Below, piece by piece: positions 1 to 7,515 of a stretch of 15,779 nt of DNA. How positions within the stretch are numbered: the stretch's first letter is position 1; the number at the start of each line of letters is the position of its first letter. The notes beneath the pieces were generated by a model. It was not told the DNA's origin and did no database searches. It saw only the letters and a list, made by a program, of their open reading frames with translations. Source of the stretch: Nitrospirota bacterium (GTDB lineage Bacteria; Nitrospirota; Thermodesulfovibrionia; Thermodesulfovibrionales; UBA1546). The position numbers and the translations under genes are program-made. The stretch spans positions 1 through 15,779 of the forward strand of contig SCSY01000151.1 in assembly GCA_004298625.1 (NCBI GenBank), read 5' to 3'.

Positions 1-2
1 AT

Positions 3-764
3 GCAGACCCCGATACATACATATCAGAAAACAGCCTTGATGCCGCATTATATGCGGCAGGGGCCGTAATAGAGGCGATAGGAAGGTGCAAGACCGGTGA
101 GATAGAGAGGGCATTCTGCGCAGTCCGGCCTCCGGGGCATCATGCGGAGGCAAACAGGGCGATGGGCTTCTGCATATTCAATAATATTGCTGTTGGCGCA
201 AGGTATGCGCAAAAAATCGGGTATAAAAAAATTTTCATAGTAGATTTTGATGTCCACCACGGAAACGGCACGCAGCATATTTTTGAAGATGACGACACTG
301 TCTTTTACTTCAGCACGCATCAATATCCCCATTACCCTGGAACAGGAGGCGAATCGGAAAAAGGAAAGGGAAAAGGCAGTGGTTTCACATTTAATATGCC
401 CATGCCTCACGGCGCAGGCGACAAGGAATATTTTTCTGCTTACAATGAGGTCCTTCCAAAACTTATTAAAAAATTCGGGACTGACATGATCCTCGTATCG
501 GCGGGTTATGATATACATCTGAGCGACCCGCTGGCAGGGATCAGGGTCTCCGATGAGGGAGTAAGAAACATTGTGAAGGGCATACTTTCATCTGCAAAGC
601 AGTCAGCAGTCAGTCCAGCCTCCGGCGGATCCGCCGAGGCGGACAATCAGCATTCAGCAAAAAATTCCGAACTGCCTGTTATATTCTCTCTTGAGGGCGG
701 ATACGATCTTGAAGCGCTGGGAAATTCGGTTCTTTCTACTGCCAAAGAAATGCTGCTTGTTTGA
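3..764 (+). CDS. Histone deacetylase family protein (AcuC/HDAC-like), 5'-truncated
   Basis: Zinc-dependent deacetylase of the arginase/HDAC fold, which removes acetyl (or acyl) groups from lysines or small amines in the cytoplasm. The reading frame is open from base 3, so the N-terminus (perhaps 60-100 residues) lies off the left edge; the first internal ATG at 162 is not the start. In the 253 visible residues, RPPGHH (42-47) supplies the paired catalytic histidines. DFDVHHGNG (81-89) supplies zinc ligands D83 and H85. SAGYD (166-170) supplies the third ligand, D170. LEGGYD supplies the catalytic tyrosine, Y234. All key residues are intact, so an active enzyme is likely; the substrate is unknown. 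An in-frame low-complexity stretch (about residues 198-221) sits before LEGGYD where family members usually have a short loop; its DNA is repeat-like. uvrA follows 85 nt downstream on the same strand. Confidence 0.9.
   Translation, partial: ADPDTYISENSLDAALYAAGAVIEAIGRCKTGEIERAFCAVRPPGHHAEANRAMGFCIFNNIAVGARYAQKIGYKKIFIVDFDVHHGNGTQHIFEDDDTVFYFSTHQYPHYPGTGGESEKGKGKGSGFTFNMPMPHGAGDKEYFSAYNEVLPKLIKKFGTDMILVSAGYDIHLSDPLAGIRVSDEGVRNIVKGILSSAKQSAVSPASGGSAEADNQHSAKNSELPVIFSLEGGYDLEALGNSVLSTAKEMLLV
598..660. repeat. Palindromic repeat-like insert inside the deacetylase gene
   Basis: A CAGTCAG-type reiterated tract (about 600-615) is followed by a perfect 14-bp palindrome, CGGCGGATCCGCCG, at 623-636. 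It is translated in frame as a Ser/Ala/Gly-rich loop. The composition and palindrome resemble dispersed intergenic repeats rather than conserved coding sequence. Whether copies exist elsewhere in the genome cannot be judged from this window. Confidence 0.5.
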
Positions 765-789
765 AACCCTCGCCTCTTTTGAGTTATAT
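761..789 (+). promoter_or_regulatory. Candidate sigma70 promoter for uvrA-ftsY
   Basis: TTGAAA (761-766), a 17-bp spacer and TTATAT (784-789). The -35 overlaps the TGA stop of the deacetylase gene. It would give a leader of about 55 nt before the uvrA ATG. The match is good but unproven, and read-through from upstream is also possible. Confidence 0.45.
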
Positions 790-849
790 TAGATATTGTC
801 CTTTTCAGCCTTGCCGGTATCAAGGCGAAAACAGTAAAGCAAAGACTCA

Positions 850-3369
850 ATGCAAACCTATATAGTCATAAAAGGTGCCCGCGAGCATAACCTCAAAAAC
901 ATCGCCATATCAATCCCCAGGGAAAAGATAACCGTTATCACAGGCCCTTCCGGCTCAGGGAAATCATCTTTGGCCATTGATACAATCTATGCAGAAGGCC
1001 AGAGGCGGTATGTTGAAAGCCTTTCGGTATATGCAAGGCAGTTCCTCGAACAACTCCGGAAACCCGATGTTGACTCCATAGAAGGGCTCTCGCCTTCAAT
1101 TGCGATAGAGCAAAAGACTGTAACAAAAAGCCCCCGCTCAACCCTCGGAACAATTACAGAGATTTATGATTATATGCGCGTGCTTTATACAAGGATAGGG
1201 AAACCTTACTGCTACCAATGCGGCTCCCTGATAACCGCACAGGAGTCCGGGAACATAATAGATTCTGTCATGTCGTTCCCTCAGGGGACGCGCATGCAAA
1301 TCTTTGCGCCGATTGTTAGGGACAGAAAAGGCGAATACAAAAAGGAACTCTATGAGATGCTCAGGGATGGTTTTATAAGGGCCAGGATAGACAACAGGAT
1401 GGTGGACCTCACTCAGGATATACAGCTTAAAAAACAGCAAAGGCATACAATCGAGGTTGTAATAGACAGGCTTATAATAAAGCCAGGAGTCGAAAGGCAG
1501 ATAAAAAACGCCGTTGATTCAGCCCTCAGATATGCAGATACGGTTATAATCAACCTCCTCGATGAAAACAGGGATATTCCTTTCAGCAGGACCATGGCCT
1601 GTCCCAATTGCGGCATAAGCTATCCTGAAATTAATCCGAGGTTTTTTTCGTTCAACAGCAAACACGGCGCGTGCCCCAGGTGCAACGGGCTTGGATTCGA
1701 GAATATGGATGAAGAATCAACAGAGCTCACCGGCAATAGGGAATGCAGGCTCTGTAAAGGCTTGAGGCTGAGGAAAGAGGCATTAAGCATAAAGATACAG
1801 GGCCTGAATATTGCTGAATTTGCAAGAATGTCCGTAAGCAATGCGATCCCGTTTGTCAATACAATGCAGCTTTCAGACAGGGAAAAAACAATAGGGCTGC
1901 GGGTGATAAAAGAGGTCAGGGACAGGCTTTCTTTTCTTGCCAAGGTCGGCCTCGGCTATCTGACCCTTGACAGGTTGTCGCTCACCCTTTCCGGAGGCGA
2001 GGCGCAGAGGATAAGGCTGGCAACCCAGATGGGCTCATCTCTTACAGGCGTGTTGTATGTCCTTGATGAGCCGAGCATAGGGCTTCATCCGAGAGACTGC
2101 GCAAGGCTTCTTGAAAGCCTCTCATCAATAAGGGATGCCGGCAATACCGTCATAGTCGTTGAACATGATGAAGAAACAATAAGATGGGCTGATCATGTTG
2201 TTGATATGGGTCCGGGCGCAGGACTCAGGGGCGGATGGGTTGTTGCAGAAGGCTCGCCGCTTGAAATAGAGGATAACAAAAACTCGTTGACAGGGAAATA
2301 CCTTAAAGGCGAATTAAGCATACCCGTCCCGGACAAAAGAAGACAGCCTAAAGACTTCATAAAAATCATCGGCGCTTCGGAATTCAATCTTAAAAATATT
2401 ACCGTAAAAATTCCACTCGGAGTTTTTACATGCGTAACAGGCGTTTCTGGTTCCGGCAAAAGCACGCTGGTATTGGAAATACTCTACAAAGCCCTTGCAA
2501 AAAAACTATACGAGGGAAAAATTACCCCTGGAAAATATAGCGAGATTATGGGCATGGACAATATTGACCGCATTATATGCGTGGACCAGTCTCCGCTGGG
2601 CCGCACGCCGAGGTCTAATCCTGCGACATACACAGGGATTTTTATATATATCAGGGATTTGTTCACACAACTCCAGGACGCAAGGGTGAGGGGATATTCG
2701 GCATCGAGGTTCAGTTTTAATATATCCGGAGGAAGATGCGACTCATGTCACGGCGGCGGGACGCTTAAGGTCGCCATGCATTTTTTGCCTGATGTTTATA
2801 TCCCGTGCAATGTGTGCAAAGGCAAGAGATACAATAAAGAGACCCTCGAAATAAGATATAAAGGCAAGAATATCTCTGAGGTCCTTGAGATGACGGTCTC
2901 TGAGGCAATTCAGTTCTTTAGCGCCATACCTCTGATAAGACAGAAACTCGAGGTGCTTGAGGACGTCGGCCTTGGTTATATACAACTGGGCCAGTCTGCC
3001 ACAACTCTTTCAGGCGGAGAAGCTCAGAGAATAAGGCTGTCAAAAGAACTCGGTAAAAAATCAACAGGCAAGACATTATATCTCCTCGACGAGCCTACAA
3101 CAGGACTCCATTTCGTTGACATACAGAAGCTGCTTGAGGTAATAGACAGCCTTATAGCCCTCGGCAATACAGTGGTCGTCATAGAACATAATCTGGATGT
3201 GGTAAAATCAGCAGACCACATAATTGACCTCGGGCCTGAAGGCGGGGAAAAAGGAGGCATGGTTCTGGCCTCAGGAACGCCCGAAGAGGTGAGCATGAAC
3301 CCTGATTCGTATACAGGAATGTTTTTGAGAAGCAAACTTTTAAAAAATAACACAGCAAGAAAGACATGA
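850..3369 (+). CDS. uvrA: Excinuclease ABC subunit A (compact UvrA)
   Basis: Damage-recognition ATPase of nucleotide excision repair; dimeric UvrA scans DNA with UvrB and loads it at lesions. Two ABC ATPase modules are visible: Walker A GPSGSGKS (32-39) and GVSGSGKS (531-538), signatures LSGGEAQ (380-386 and 720-726), and Walker B LDEP before each H-loop (VVEHD, VIEHN). Cysteine pairs sit at C121/C124, C251/C254 with C275/C278, C299/C302, and C630/C633 with C653/C656, so all zinc-module cysteines remain. The protein has 839 residues, against about 940 in E. coli. The difference lies mainly between residues 282 and 297, where the usual linker of about 90-100 residues between the ACPxCxGLG and CxxCxGxRLR pairs is nearly absent. 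The Shine-Dalgarno before the ATG at 850 is weak, but the N-terminus aligns with the family. ftsY follows after 33 nt, probably in one operon. Confidence 0.97.
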   Translation: MQTYIVIKGAREHNLKNIAISIPREKITVITGPSGSGKSSLAIDTIYAEGQRRYVESLSVYARQFLEQLRKPDVDSIEGLSPSIAIEQKTVTKSPRSTLGTITEIYDYMRVLYTRIGKPYCYQCGSLITAQESGNIIDSVMSFPQGTRMQIFAPIVRDRKGEYKKELYEMLRDGFIRARIDNRMVDLTQDIQLKKQQRHTIEVVIDRLIIKPGVERQIKNAVDSALRYADTVIINLLDENRDIPFSRTMACPNCGISYPEINPRFFSFNSKHGACPRCNGLGFENMDEESTELTGNRECRLCKGLRLRKEALSIKIQGLNIAEFARMSVSNAIPFVNTMQLSDREKTIGLRVIKEVRDRLSFLAKVGLGYLTLDRLSLTLSGGEAQRIRLATQMGSSLTGVLYVLDEPSIGLHPRDCARLLESLSSIRDAGNTVIVVEHDEETIRWADHVVDMGPGAGLRGGWVVAEGSPLEIEDNKNSLTGKYLKGELSIPVPDKRRQPKDFIKIIGASEFNLKNITVKIPLGVFTCVTGVSGSGKSTLVLEILYKALAKKLYEGKITPGKYSEIMGMDNIDRIICVDQSPLGRTPRSNPATYTGIFIYIRDLFTQLQDARVRGYSASRFSFNISGGRCDSCHGGGTLKVAMHFLPDVYIPCNVCKGKRYNKETLEIRYKGKNISEVLEMTVSEAIQFFSAIPLIRQKLEVLEDVGLGYIQLGQSATTLSGGEAQRIRLSKELGKKSTGKTLYLLDEPTTGLHFVDIQKLLEVIDSLIALGNTVVVIEHNLDVVKSADHIIDLGPEGGEKGGMVLASGTPEEVSMNPDSYTGMFLRSKLLKNNTARKT

Positions 3370-3402
3370 AAATTAAATATGAGTTTTTGATCGGGAGGAT
3401 TG

Positions 3403-4308
3403 ATGGGTCTTTTTGAAAAATTGAAGGCAGGGCTCACAAAAACAAGAAAGGGCTTTATCGAAAAGATAGAGTCCATATTTACGGGAGAAAAAATAGATGA
3501 AAAAACCATAGAGGAACTCGAAGAAACACTTATAACGTCCGACATTGGGATACATGCGACAGGAGAGATAGTGAATCTTCTGAGAGAGAAGGTAAAAAAG
3601 GGAGAGGCGATAAACAGCGCCTCGGTAAAGGAGTTTCTTAAAAAAGAAATGGTCGCGCTCCTCGGCAACTCATCACCTATGGTCCTTTTCGGAGAAAAAC
3701 CGTTCGTCATACTCACAATCGGAGTAAACGGAGTGGGTAAGACCACAACCATCGGAAAACTCGCAAGCAGGTTTACGTCTGAGGGGCATTCAGTGCTTCT
3801 TGGCGCCTCCGACACGTTCAGGGCTGCTGCAATAGAGCAGCTTGAGATATGGGCTAAAAGGTCAGGCTCTTTGCTTGTTAAACACCAGAGCGGCTCGGAT
3901 CCCGCTGCCGTCGCGTTCGATGCAATAGAGTCGGCAAGGCATAAGAAAATAGACATTGTTATAATTGACACCGCAGGAAGGCTTCATACAAAAAGCCCGC
4001 TTATGGAAGAGCTTAAAAAAGTCAGGCGCGTTGTGGAAAAGGCAATGCCCGGCGCTCCACAGGAAGTTCTTCTTGTGGTGGATGCAACCACAGGCCAGAA
4101 TGCCTTGCGGCAGGCGCAGATGTTCAACGAGGCGATAGGAGTTACAGGAGTGGCTCTCACAAAACTTGACGGCACTGCAAAAGGCGGGATAGTATTTGCG
4201 ATTAAAAAAGAACTCGGCATCCCTGTAAAGCTGATAGGGGTTGGAGAAGGGATTGAAGATTTAAGAGATTTTGATTCAAAGGAATTTGTAGCTGCCTTGT
4301 TTGATTAA
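3403..4308 (+). CDS. ftsY: Signal recognition particle receptor FtsY
   Basis: SRP-type GTPase that docks Ffh-ribosome-nascent chain complexes at the inner membrane for co-translational insertion. Its 301 residues form an N domain (about 1-90) and a G domain: P-loop GVNGVGKT (107-114), DTFR (137-140), DTAG (189-192), TKLD (253-256) and the closing GVGEGIEDLRDF segment. The long acidic A domain of E. coli FtsY is missing; only a short lysine-rich amphipathic N-terminus (about 1-20) remains for membrane binding, as in many bacteria. ATG at 3403 was chosen over the adjacent TTG at 3400 because GGAGG (3394-3398) lies 4 nt upstream of the ATG. It follows uvrA at 33 nt and ends in the hairpin at 4304-4339. 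Confidence 0.97.
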   Translation: MGLFEKLKAGLTKTRKGFIEKIESIFTGEKIDEKTIEELEETLITSDIGIHATGEIVNLLREKVKKGEAINSASVKEFLKKEMVALLGNSSPMVLFGEKPFVILTIGVNGVGKTTTIGKLASRFTSEGHSVLLGASDTFRAAAIEQLEIWAKRSGSLLVKHQSGSDPAAVAFDAIESARHKKIDIVIIDTAGRLHTKSPLMEELKKVRRVVEKAMPGAPQEVLLVVDATTGQNALRQAQMFNEAIGVTGVALTKLDGTAKGGIVFAIKKELGIPVKLIGVGEGIEDLRDFDSKEFVAALFD

Positions 4309-4339
4309 CGAGGGGCGGCTTATGCCGCCCCTCGTTAAT
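4304..4339. terminator. 16-bp hairpin between convergent ftsY and the cytochrome gene
   Basis: Perfect inverted repeat: left arm 4304-4319, loop TTAT at 4320-4323, right arm 4324-4339, with a GC-rich core (GGGGCGGC/GCCGCCCC). The left arm begins inside the ftsY stop codon region, and the cytochrome stop is 9 nt beyond the right arm. It sits where a shared bidirectional terminator is expected. The T-tract is poor on both strands, so it may instead act mainly as an mRNA 3'-end stabiliser. Confidence 0.75.
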
Positions 4340-4347
4340 TTAAAAAC

Positions 4348-5463
4348 CTACTTCTTCATCATACTGCTGTAACTGTGAATCTTCTTAGCCTTCTTAGCAG
4401 CCCACTTTATGTCCTTGTTCTTGTGGCAGTTGAGACATGCAAAGTCTAATGTAACAAAGCCCTTTGCAAACTCATTCATTACAGGCTTGCCTTCCTTGTC
4501 CATAACCTGCTTGCCTTCTTTGTCGAGCTTCGGCTCCTTGAAGAACATCTCTGCCTTGGGGTCTGTGTTAATCCTGAAGATATGGGTCATCACATCGCCT
4601 TCGTATTTGCCTTTGCTGATTGCCGATTTGGTTGCCTTCGGCATGTGACAGTCTGCGCAGACGATTCCTACTGCCATGTGGCTTCCTTTGTAATCAGCAG
4701 CTTGTTTTGCGTGGCAGGTTTCGCAATCACCCTTTAAGCTAAACTGCGCCTTCTTATGCGGGTTATGGCAGATGATGCAATCAAGCCCCTTATGCGGGCC
4801 TGCAAGCATCTCGTTATACTGCTCGTGATGCTGGATAAATCCCTTCTGAGCAGGGATCTTTTCCTTTGCGCCCCGTATATGGCATTTGCCGCAGGCAGCA
4901 GAAGACCTGTCAACTTTAATCTTGGTCTTATCGCCCATCATAGCATGGTCGCTTCCTGCTCCGTGGCATTCCTCGCACTGGATTCCGGGGAAGGTCCAGG
5001 TGCCGACAATGCCCTCAAGGCCATCCTGCATGCCTTCTTTCTTGAAATTTGTCATGTGGCAAGGCCCGCAGTCATATTTAGTCTTTTCTCCAGGATGATA
5101 ATCGGACCAGGTCCCGTTTGCGATGTTATATTGATTTTTCCCCGGCTTATCCCTGTTCGGCCCGGTCATAGTGATGATATACCCTTTCTTATCCATGTAT
5201 CTTGCCTTTTTTGTGGCTCCGCCTATTACATAGGATATGTCATCCCATGAATATCCCTTCGGCAGAGGCAAAGCCCAAAACTTTACGGTATCCACCTTTT
5301 GAATCTTGTAAGGGTGGCCTGATACCCTGAAATCATTGTGCTGGTCGGGGTGGCACTTGAAACATGCGTCGGAACCAACATACTCGGCTGCTATTGCACT
5401 GCCTGTAAAAAATACGAAAAAAACAAAAACAAAAACAAACAACAAAAACCCGATTTTTTTCAT
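4348..5463 (-). CDS. Periplasmic octaheme c-type cytochrome (cytochrome c554-like)
   Basis: Multiheme electron carrier or reductase exported by Sec and matured by the cytochrome c system. Of its 371 residues, 1-26 form a signal peptide (MKKIG, then a Phe/Val-rich core ending GSAIAA before EYVG). Eight CXXCH motifs lie at 34-38, 132-136, 163-167, 191-195, 229-233, 247-251, 269-273 and 343-347. The EYVGSDACFKCH opening resembles cytochrome c554/NapC-NrfA-HAO-like multiheme proteins, but it is shorter than octaheme nitrite or tetrathionate reductases (about 450-550 residues) and no CXXCK active-site heme is seen, so I do not assign a reaction. A lysine-rich segment repeats DKEGKxVM at about 314-329. 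The start at 5463 is preferred over an upstream in-frame ATG at 5496 because AGGAGG lies 10 nt before it and it begins a clean signal peptide. It lies 136 nt downstream of the PBP1A gene, with its own candidate promoter. Confidence 0.9.
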   Translation of the reverse strand: MKKIGFLLFVFVFVFFVFFTGSAIAAEYVGSDACFKCHPDQHNDFRVSGHPYKIQKVDTVKFWALPLPKGYSWDDISYVIGGATKKARYMDKKGYIITMTGPNRDKPGKNQYNIANGTWSDYHPGEKTKYDCGPCHMTNFKKEGMQDGLEGIVGTWTFPGIQCEECHGAGSDHAMMGDKTKIKVDRSSAACGKCHIRGAKEKIPAQKGFIQHHEQYNEMLAGPHKGLDCIICHNPHKKAQFSLKGDCETCHAKQAADYKGSHMAVGIVCADCHMPKATKSAISKGKYEGDVMTHIFRINTDPKAEMFFKEPKLDKEGKQVMDKEGKPVMNEFAKGFVTLDFACLNCHKNKDIKWAAKKAKKIHSYSSMMKK

Positions 5464-5527
5464 GACAATAAGCCCTCCTTTTGGTTTGATTTTCATGCAG
5501 AAAATTTCTCCCTGCCGTTCCTATCAA

Positions 5528-5556
5528 ACCATATCACCTTTTAAACCGGCTTGCAA
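5528..5556 (-). promoter_or_regulatory. Candidate promoter for the octaheme cytochrome
   Basis: On the minus strand: TTGCAA (5551-5556), a 17-bp spacer and TATGGT (5528-5533) preceded by TGA, an extended -10. The predicted start near 5521 leaves a leader of about 57 nt. A short inverted repeat, TTTATC-C-GATAAA (5574-5586), is centred about 59 bp upstream of that start, a spacing used by class I activators. Confidence 0.4.
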
Positions 5557-5599
5557 GCAAAATTATCAGAAAATTTATCGGATAAAACCCATTGAAAAA

Positions 5600-7423
5600 T
5601 CAGGGATAAATCTTTTCCATAAACTCTATCCATATCGGCAGGGCGGCTTTCGAGCCTGTCTCTTTTAAACCAATCGGTTTATGGTCATCCCTGCCGACCC
5701 ATACGCCCACTGCGAGCTTATCGTCAAATCCTATAAACCATGCATCAGTATTATCATTCGTAGTGCCTGTCTTGCCATAAACAGGCCTTTTCAGCTCTTT
5801 TGCGCTCCGGGCCGTTCCCTCTTCCACAACAGCCCTGAGCAATACCTTCATCTCTTTTACTTCATCTTCCGATAAAAGGTCTTCCATAACAGGCATCGCC
5901 TCCTCGATAACTATCCCGTCTCTGTTCAGTATCCTTTCGTATAATACCGGCGTGGCCCGATGCCCTGAAGCAAATACTGAATAGGCAGAAACCATCTCCA
6001 GCACATTCACATCAGAGGCCCCTATCGCCAGAGACATATAGGGCTGAAGCTCGCTTTTTATTCCAAGCTTTTTCGCCATTTCGATAACATTCTTTATCCC
6101 GATTTTATCGGCAAGTCTTACAGTGGCGGCATTAAGAGAATGGGCCATGGCGGTCTTCAGGGTAACGCTTCCATAGTATCTGCCGTCATAATTTTTAGGA
6201 GACCACATCTGCCCGGGTCGTGAACCCTTAAACGATACAGGCGAATCATCTATTTTATCCTTTGATGTCATACCGGTCTTTATTGCAGTAACATAAACAA
6301 CAGGTTTAAACGCAGAACCTGGTTGCCTTAACGCATTTACCGCTCTGTTGAATTGGCTCTTCCAAAAATCAACTCCGCCGACCATGGCCTTTATATGTCC
6401 CGTCCTTACATCTATTGCTATAAGCGCTGCCTCTACCCCCGGTCTTGTACGCTTTTCAATGGAGGGAAGCCATTTTTTTACCGCTTCTTCGGCTTTTTGC
6501 TGCATCCCGAAGTCCAGTGTCGAATAAATTTTATACCCCGCAGTGTATAGCTCATTGCCGTATTTTGCTTCAAGGTCCTGTCTCAGGGTTTCAATAAAAT
6601 AAGGCGCATCATATTTCCTGAAATTAGGGGTTGAAGGCAAAGGAATTTTTTCAGCGTCCTCATACTCCGGCCCGGTTATAAATTTATGCCTCAGCATACC
6701 GTTTAAAACCTGTTGTCTTCTTTCCCTTGCCTTTTCCGGGTTCTTGAAGGGAGAATATAAAGAAGGCGCCTTTGGAAGCGATGCAAGAAGCGCTGCCTCG
6801 CTTAAGTCCAGTTCCGCAGCCGGTTTGCCGAAATAAGTCGAGGCTGCCGCCTCAAGGCCGTAAGCCCTGGTTCCGAAATAAGCCTGGTTAAGATACAGGC
6901 CGAGTATCTCATCCTTGGTGTAATGCTTCTCTATCTGTATGGAAAGGGCAGCTTCCTTAATCTTTCTTTTTATGCTTTTGTCGGGTTTCAAAAACAGCAT
7001 CTTGGCAAGTTGCTGCGTGATAGTGCTTCCGCCCTGAACAATGCTTCCCGCCTTAAGGTCCTGATAGAGCGCCCTGACAATGCCTATGATATCAACACCG
7101 GGATGCCTGTAAAACCTTATATCTTCCACAGACACAAACGCCTTCTTCACATGCCCGGGGATTCTGTAATGAGGTATAAAGGTCCTTCTCTCGATGTAAA
7201 ACTCTGCAAGCAGTTTCCCGTCAGAAGAATAAACCTGTGAGGACTCTATAGGCGCATATTCCTCAAGGGCCTTTATACTCGGCAGGTCAGCTACAGTCCA
7301 GTAGAAAAATCCGATAATAATGCCTGCAATGATTGAAGATACAGCAGCTATCCTTAAAAAAATCCTCGACCAGGATGCTGCGCCCTTCTCTGCCTTCTTT
7401 AGGTCGTTTTCAAGTCTTGACAT
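5600..7423 (-). CDS. mrcA: Penicillin-binding protein 1A (glycosyltransferase/transpeptidase)
   Basis: Bifunctional class A PBP that polymerises lipid II into glycan strands and cross-links the peptides on the outer face of the inner membrane. Residues 21-43 form the single membrane anchor. The GT51 domain (about 60-240) has catalytic E100 in EDIRFYRHPG, the QGGSTITQQLAK motif (130-141) and the RKIKEA...NQAYFG segment. The transpeptidase domain (about 310-600) has SAFK (catalytic S370, K373), SLN (429-431) and KTG (551-553). At 607 residues it lacks the long insert and C-terminal extension of E. coli PBP1A (about 850) and ends just after the transpeptidase fold. No Shine-Dalgarno is seen near the ATG; instead a perfect extended -10 lies 5 nt upstream, suggesting a leaderless transcript. 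The cytochrome gene follows 136 nt downstream. The class A PBP assignment is firm; the 1A label, rather than another class A name, is less so. Confidence 0.93.
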   Translation of the reverse strand: MSRLENDLKKAEKGAASWSRIFLRIAAVSSIIAGIIIGFFYWTVADLPSIKALEEYAPIESSQVYSSDGKLLAEFYIERRTFIPHYRIPGHVKKAFVSVEDIRFYRHPGVDIIGIVRALYQDLKAGSIVQGGSTITQQLAKMLFLKPDKSIKRKIKEAALSIQIEKHYTKDEILGLYLNQAYFGTRAYGLEAAASTYFGKPAAELDLSEAALLASLPKAPSLYSPFKNPEKARERRQQVLNGMLRHKFITGPEYEDAEKIPLPSTPNFRKYDAPYFIETLRQDLEAKYGNELYTAGYKIYSTLDFGMQQKAEEAVKKWLPSIEKRTRPGVEAALIAIDVRTGHIKAMVGGVDFWKSQFNRAVNALRQPGSAFKPVVYVTAIKTGMTSKDKIDDSPVSFKGSRPGQMWSPKNYDGRYYGSVTLKTAMAHSLNAATVRLADKIGIKNVIEMAKKLGIKSELQPYMSLAIGASDVNVLEMVSAYSVFASGHRATPVLYERILNRDGIVIEEAMPVMEDLLSEDEVKEMKVLLRAVVEEGTARSAKELKRPVYGKTGTTNDNTDAWFIGFDDKLAVGVWVGRDDHKPIGLKETGSKAALPIWIEFMEKIYP

Positions 7424-7428
7424 GGGTA

Positions 7429-7437
7429 ATTATACCA
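7429..7437 (-). promoter_or_regulatory. Extended -10 immediately upstream of the PBP1A gene
   Basis: Minus strand TGGTATAAT, the consensus TGnTATAAT, ends 5 nt before the ATG at 7421-7423. No good -35 lies 17 bp upstream, as is common for extended -10 promoters. Transcription would begin at or within the start codon. Confidence 0.45.
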
Positions 7438-7480
7438 AAAATCCCCTTCTATCTGCTTGAAAATAAATGATTTATTTCTC

Positions 7481-7509
7481 TTGACGGGACACAAAAACAG
7501 AGCTATTAT
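7481..7509 (+). promoter_or_regulatory. Near-consensus sigma70 promoter for the orphan RNA
   Basis: TTGACG (7481-7486), exactly 17 bp, then TATTAT (7504-7509). The predicted start is near 7516. It points right, away from the divergent PBP1A gene and toward the 3' end of lysS, so it serves no protein gene; the only thing downstream is the structured non-coding sequence. Confidence 0.75.
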
Positions 7510-7515
7510 AAAACT

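Noticed and set aside
3024..3971. A 315-codon open frame on the minus strand across the end of uvrA and most of ftsY
   Set aside because: It is antisense to two certain genes, Ser/Pro/Leu-rich with no domain, and has no ribosome binding site; it is a shadow of their codon use.
4756..5250. A 164-codon open frame on the plus strand over the cytochrome gene
   Set aside because: It is antisense to eight in-frame CXXCH motifs with a clean signal peptide; no protein-like features of its own.
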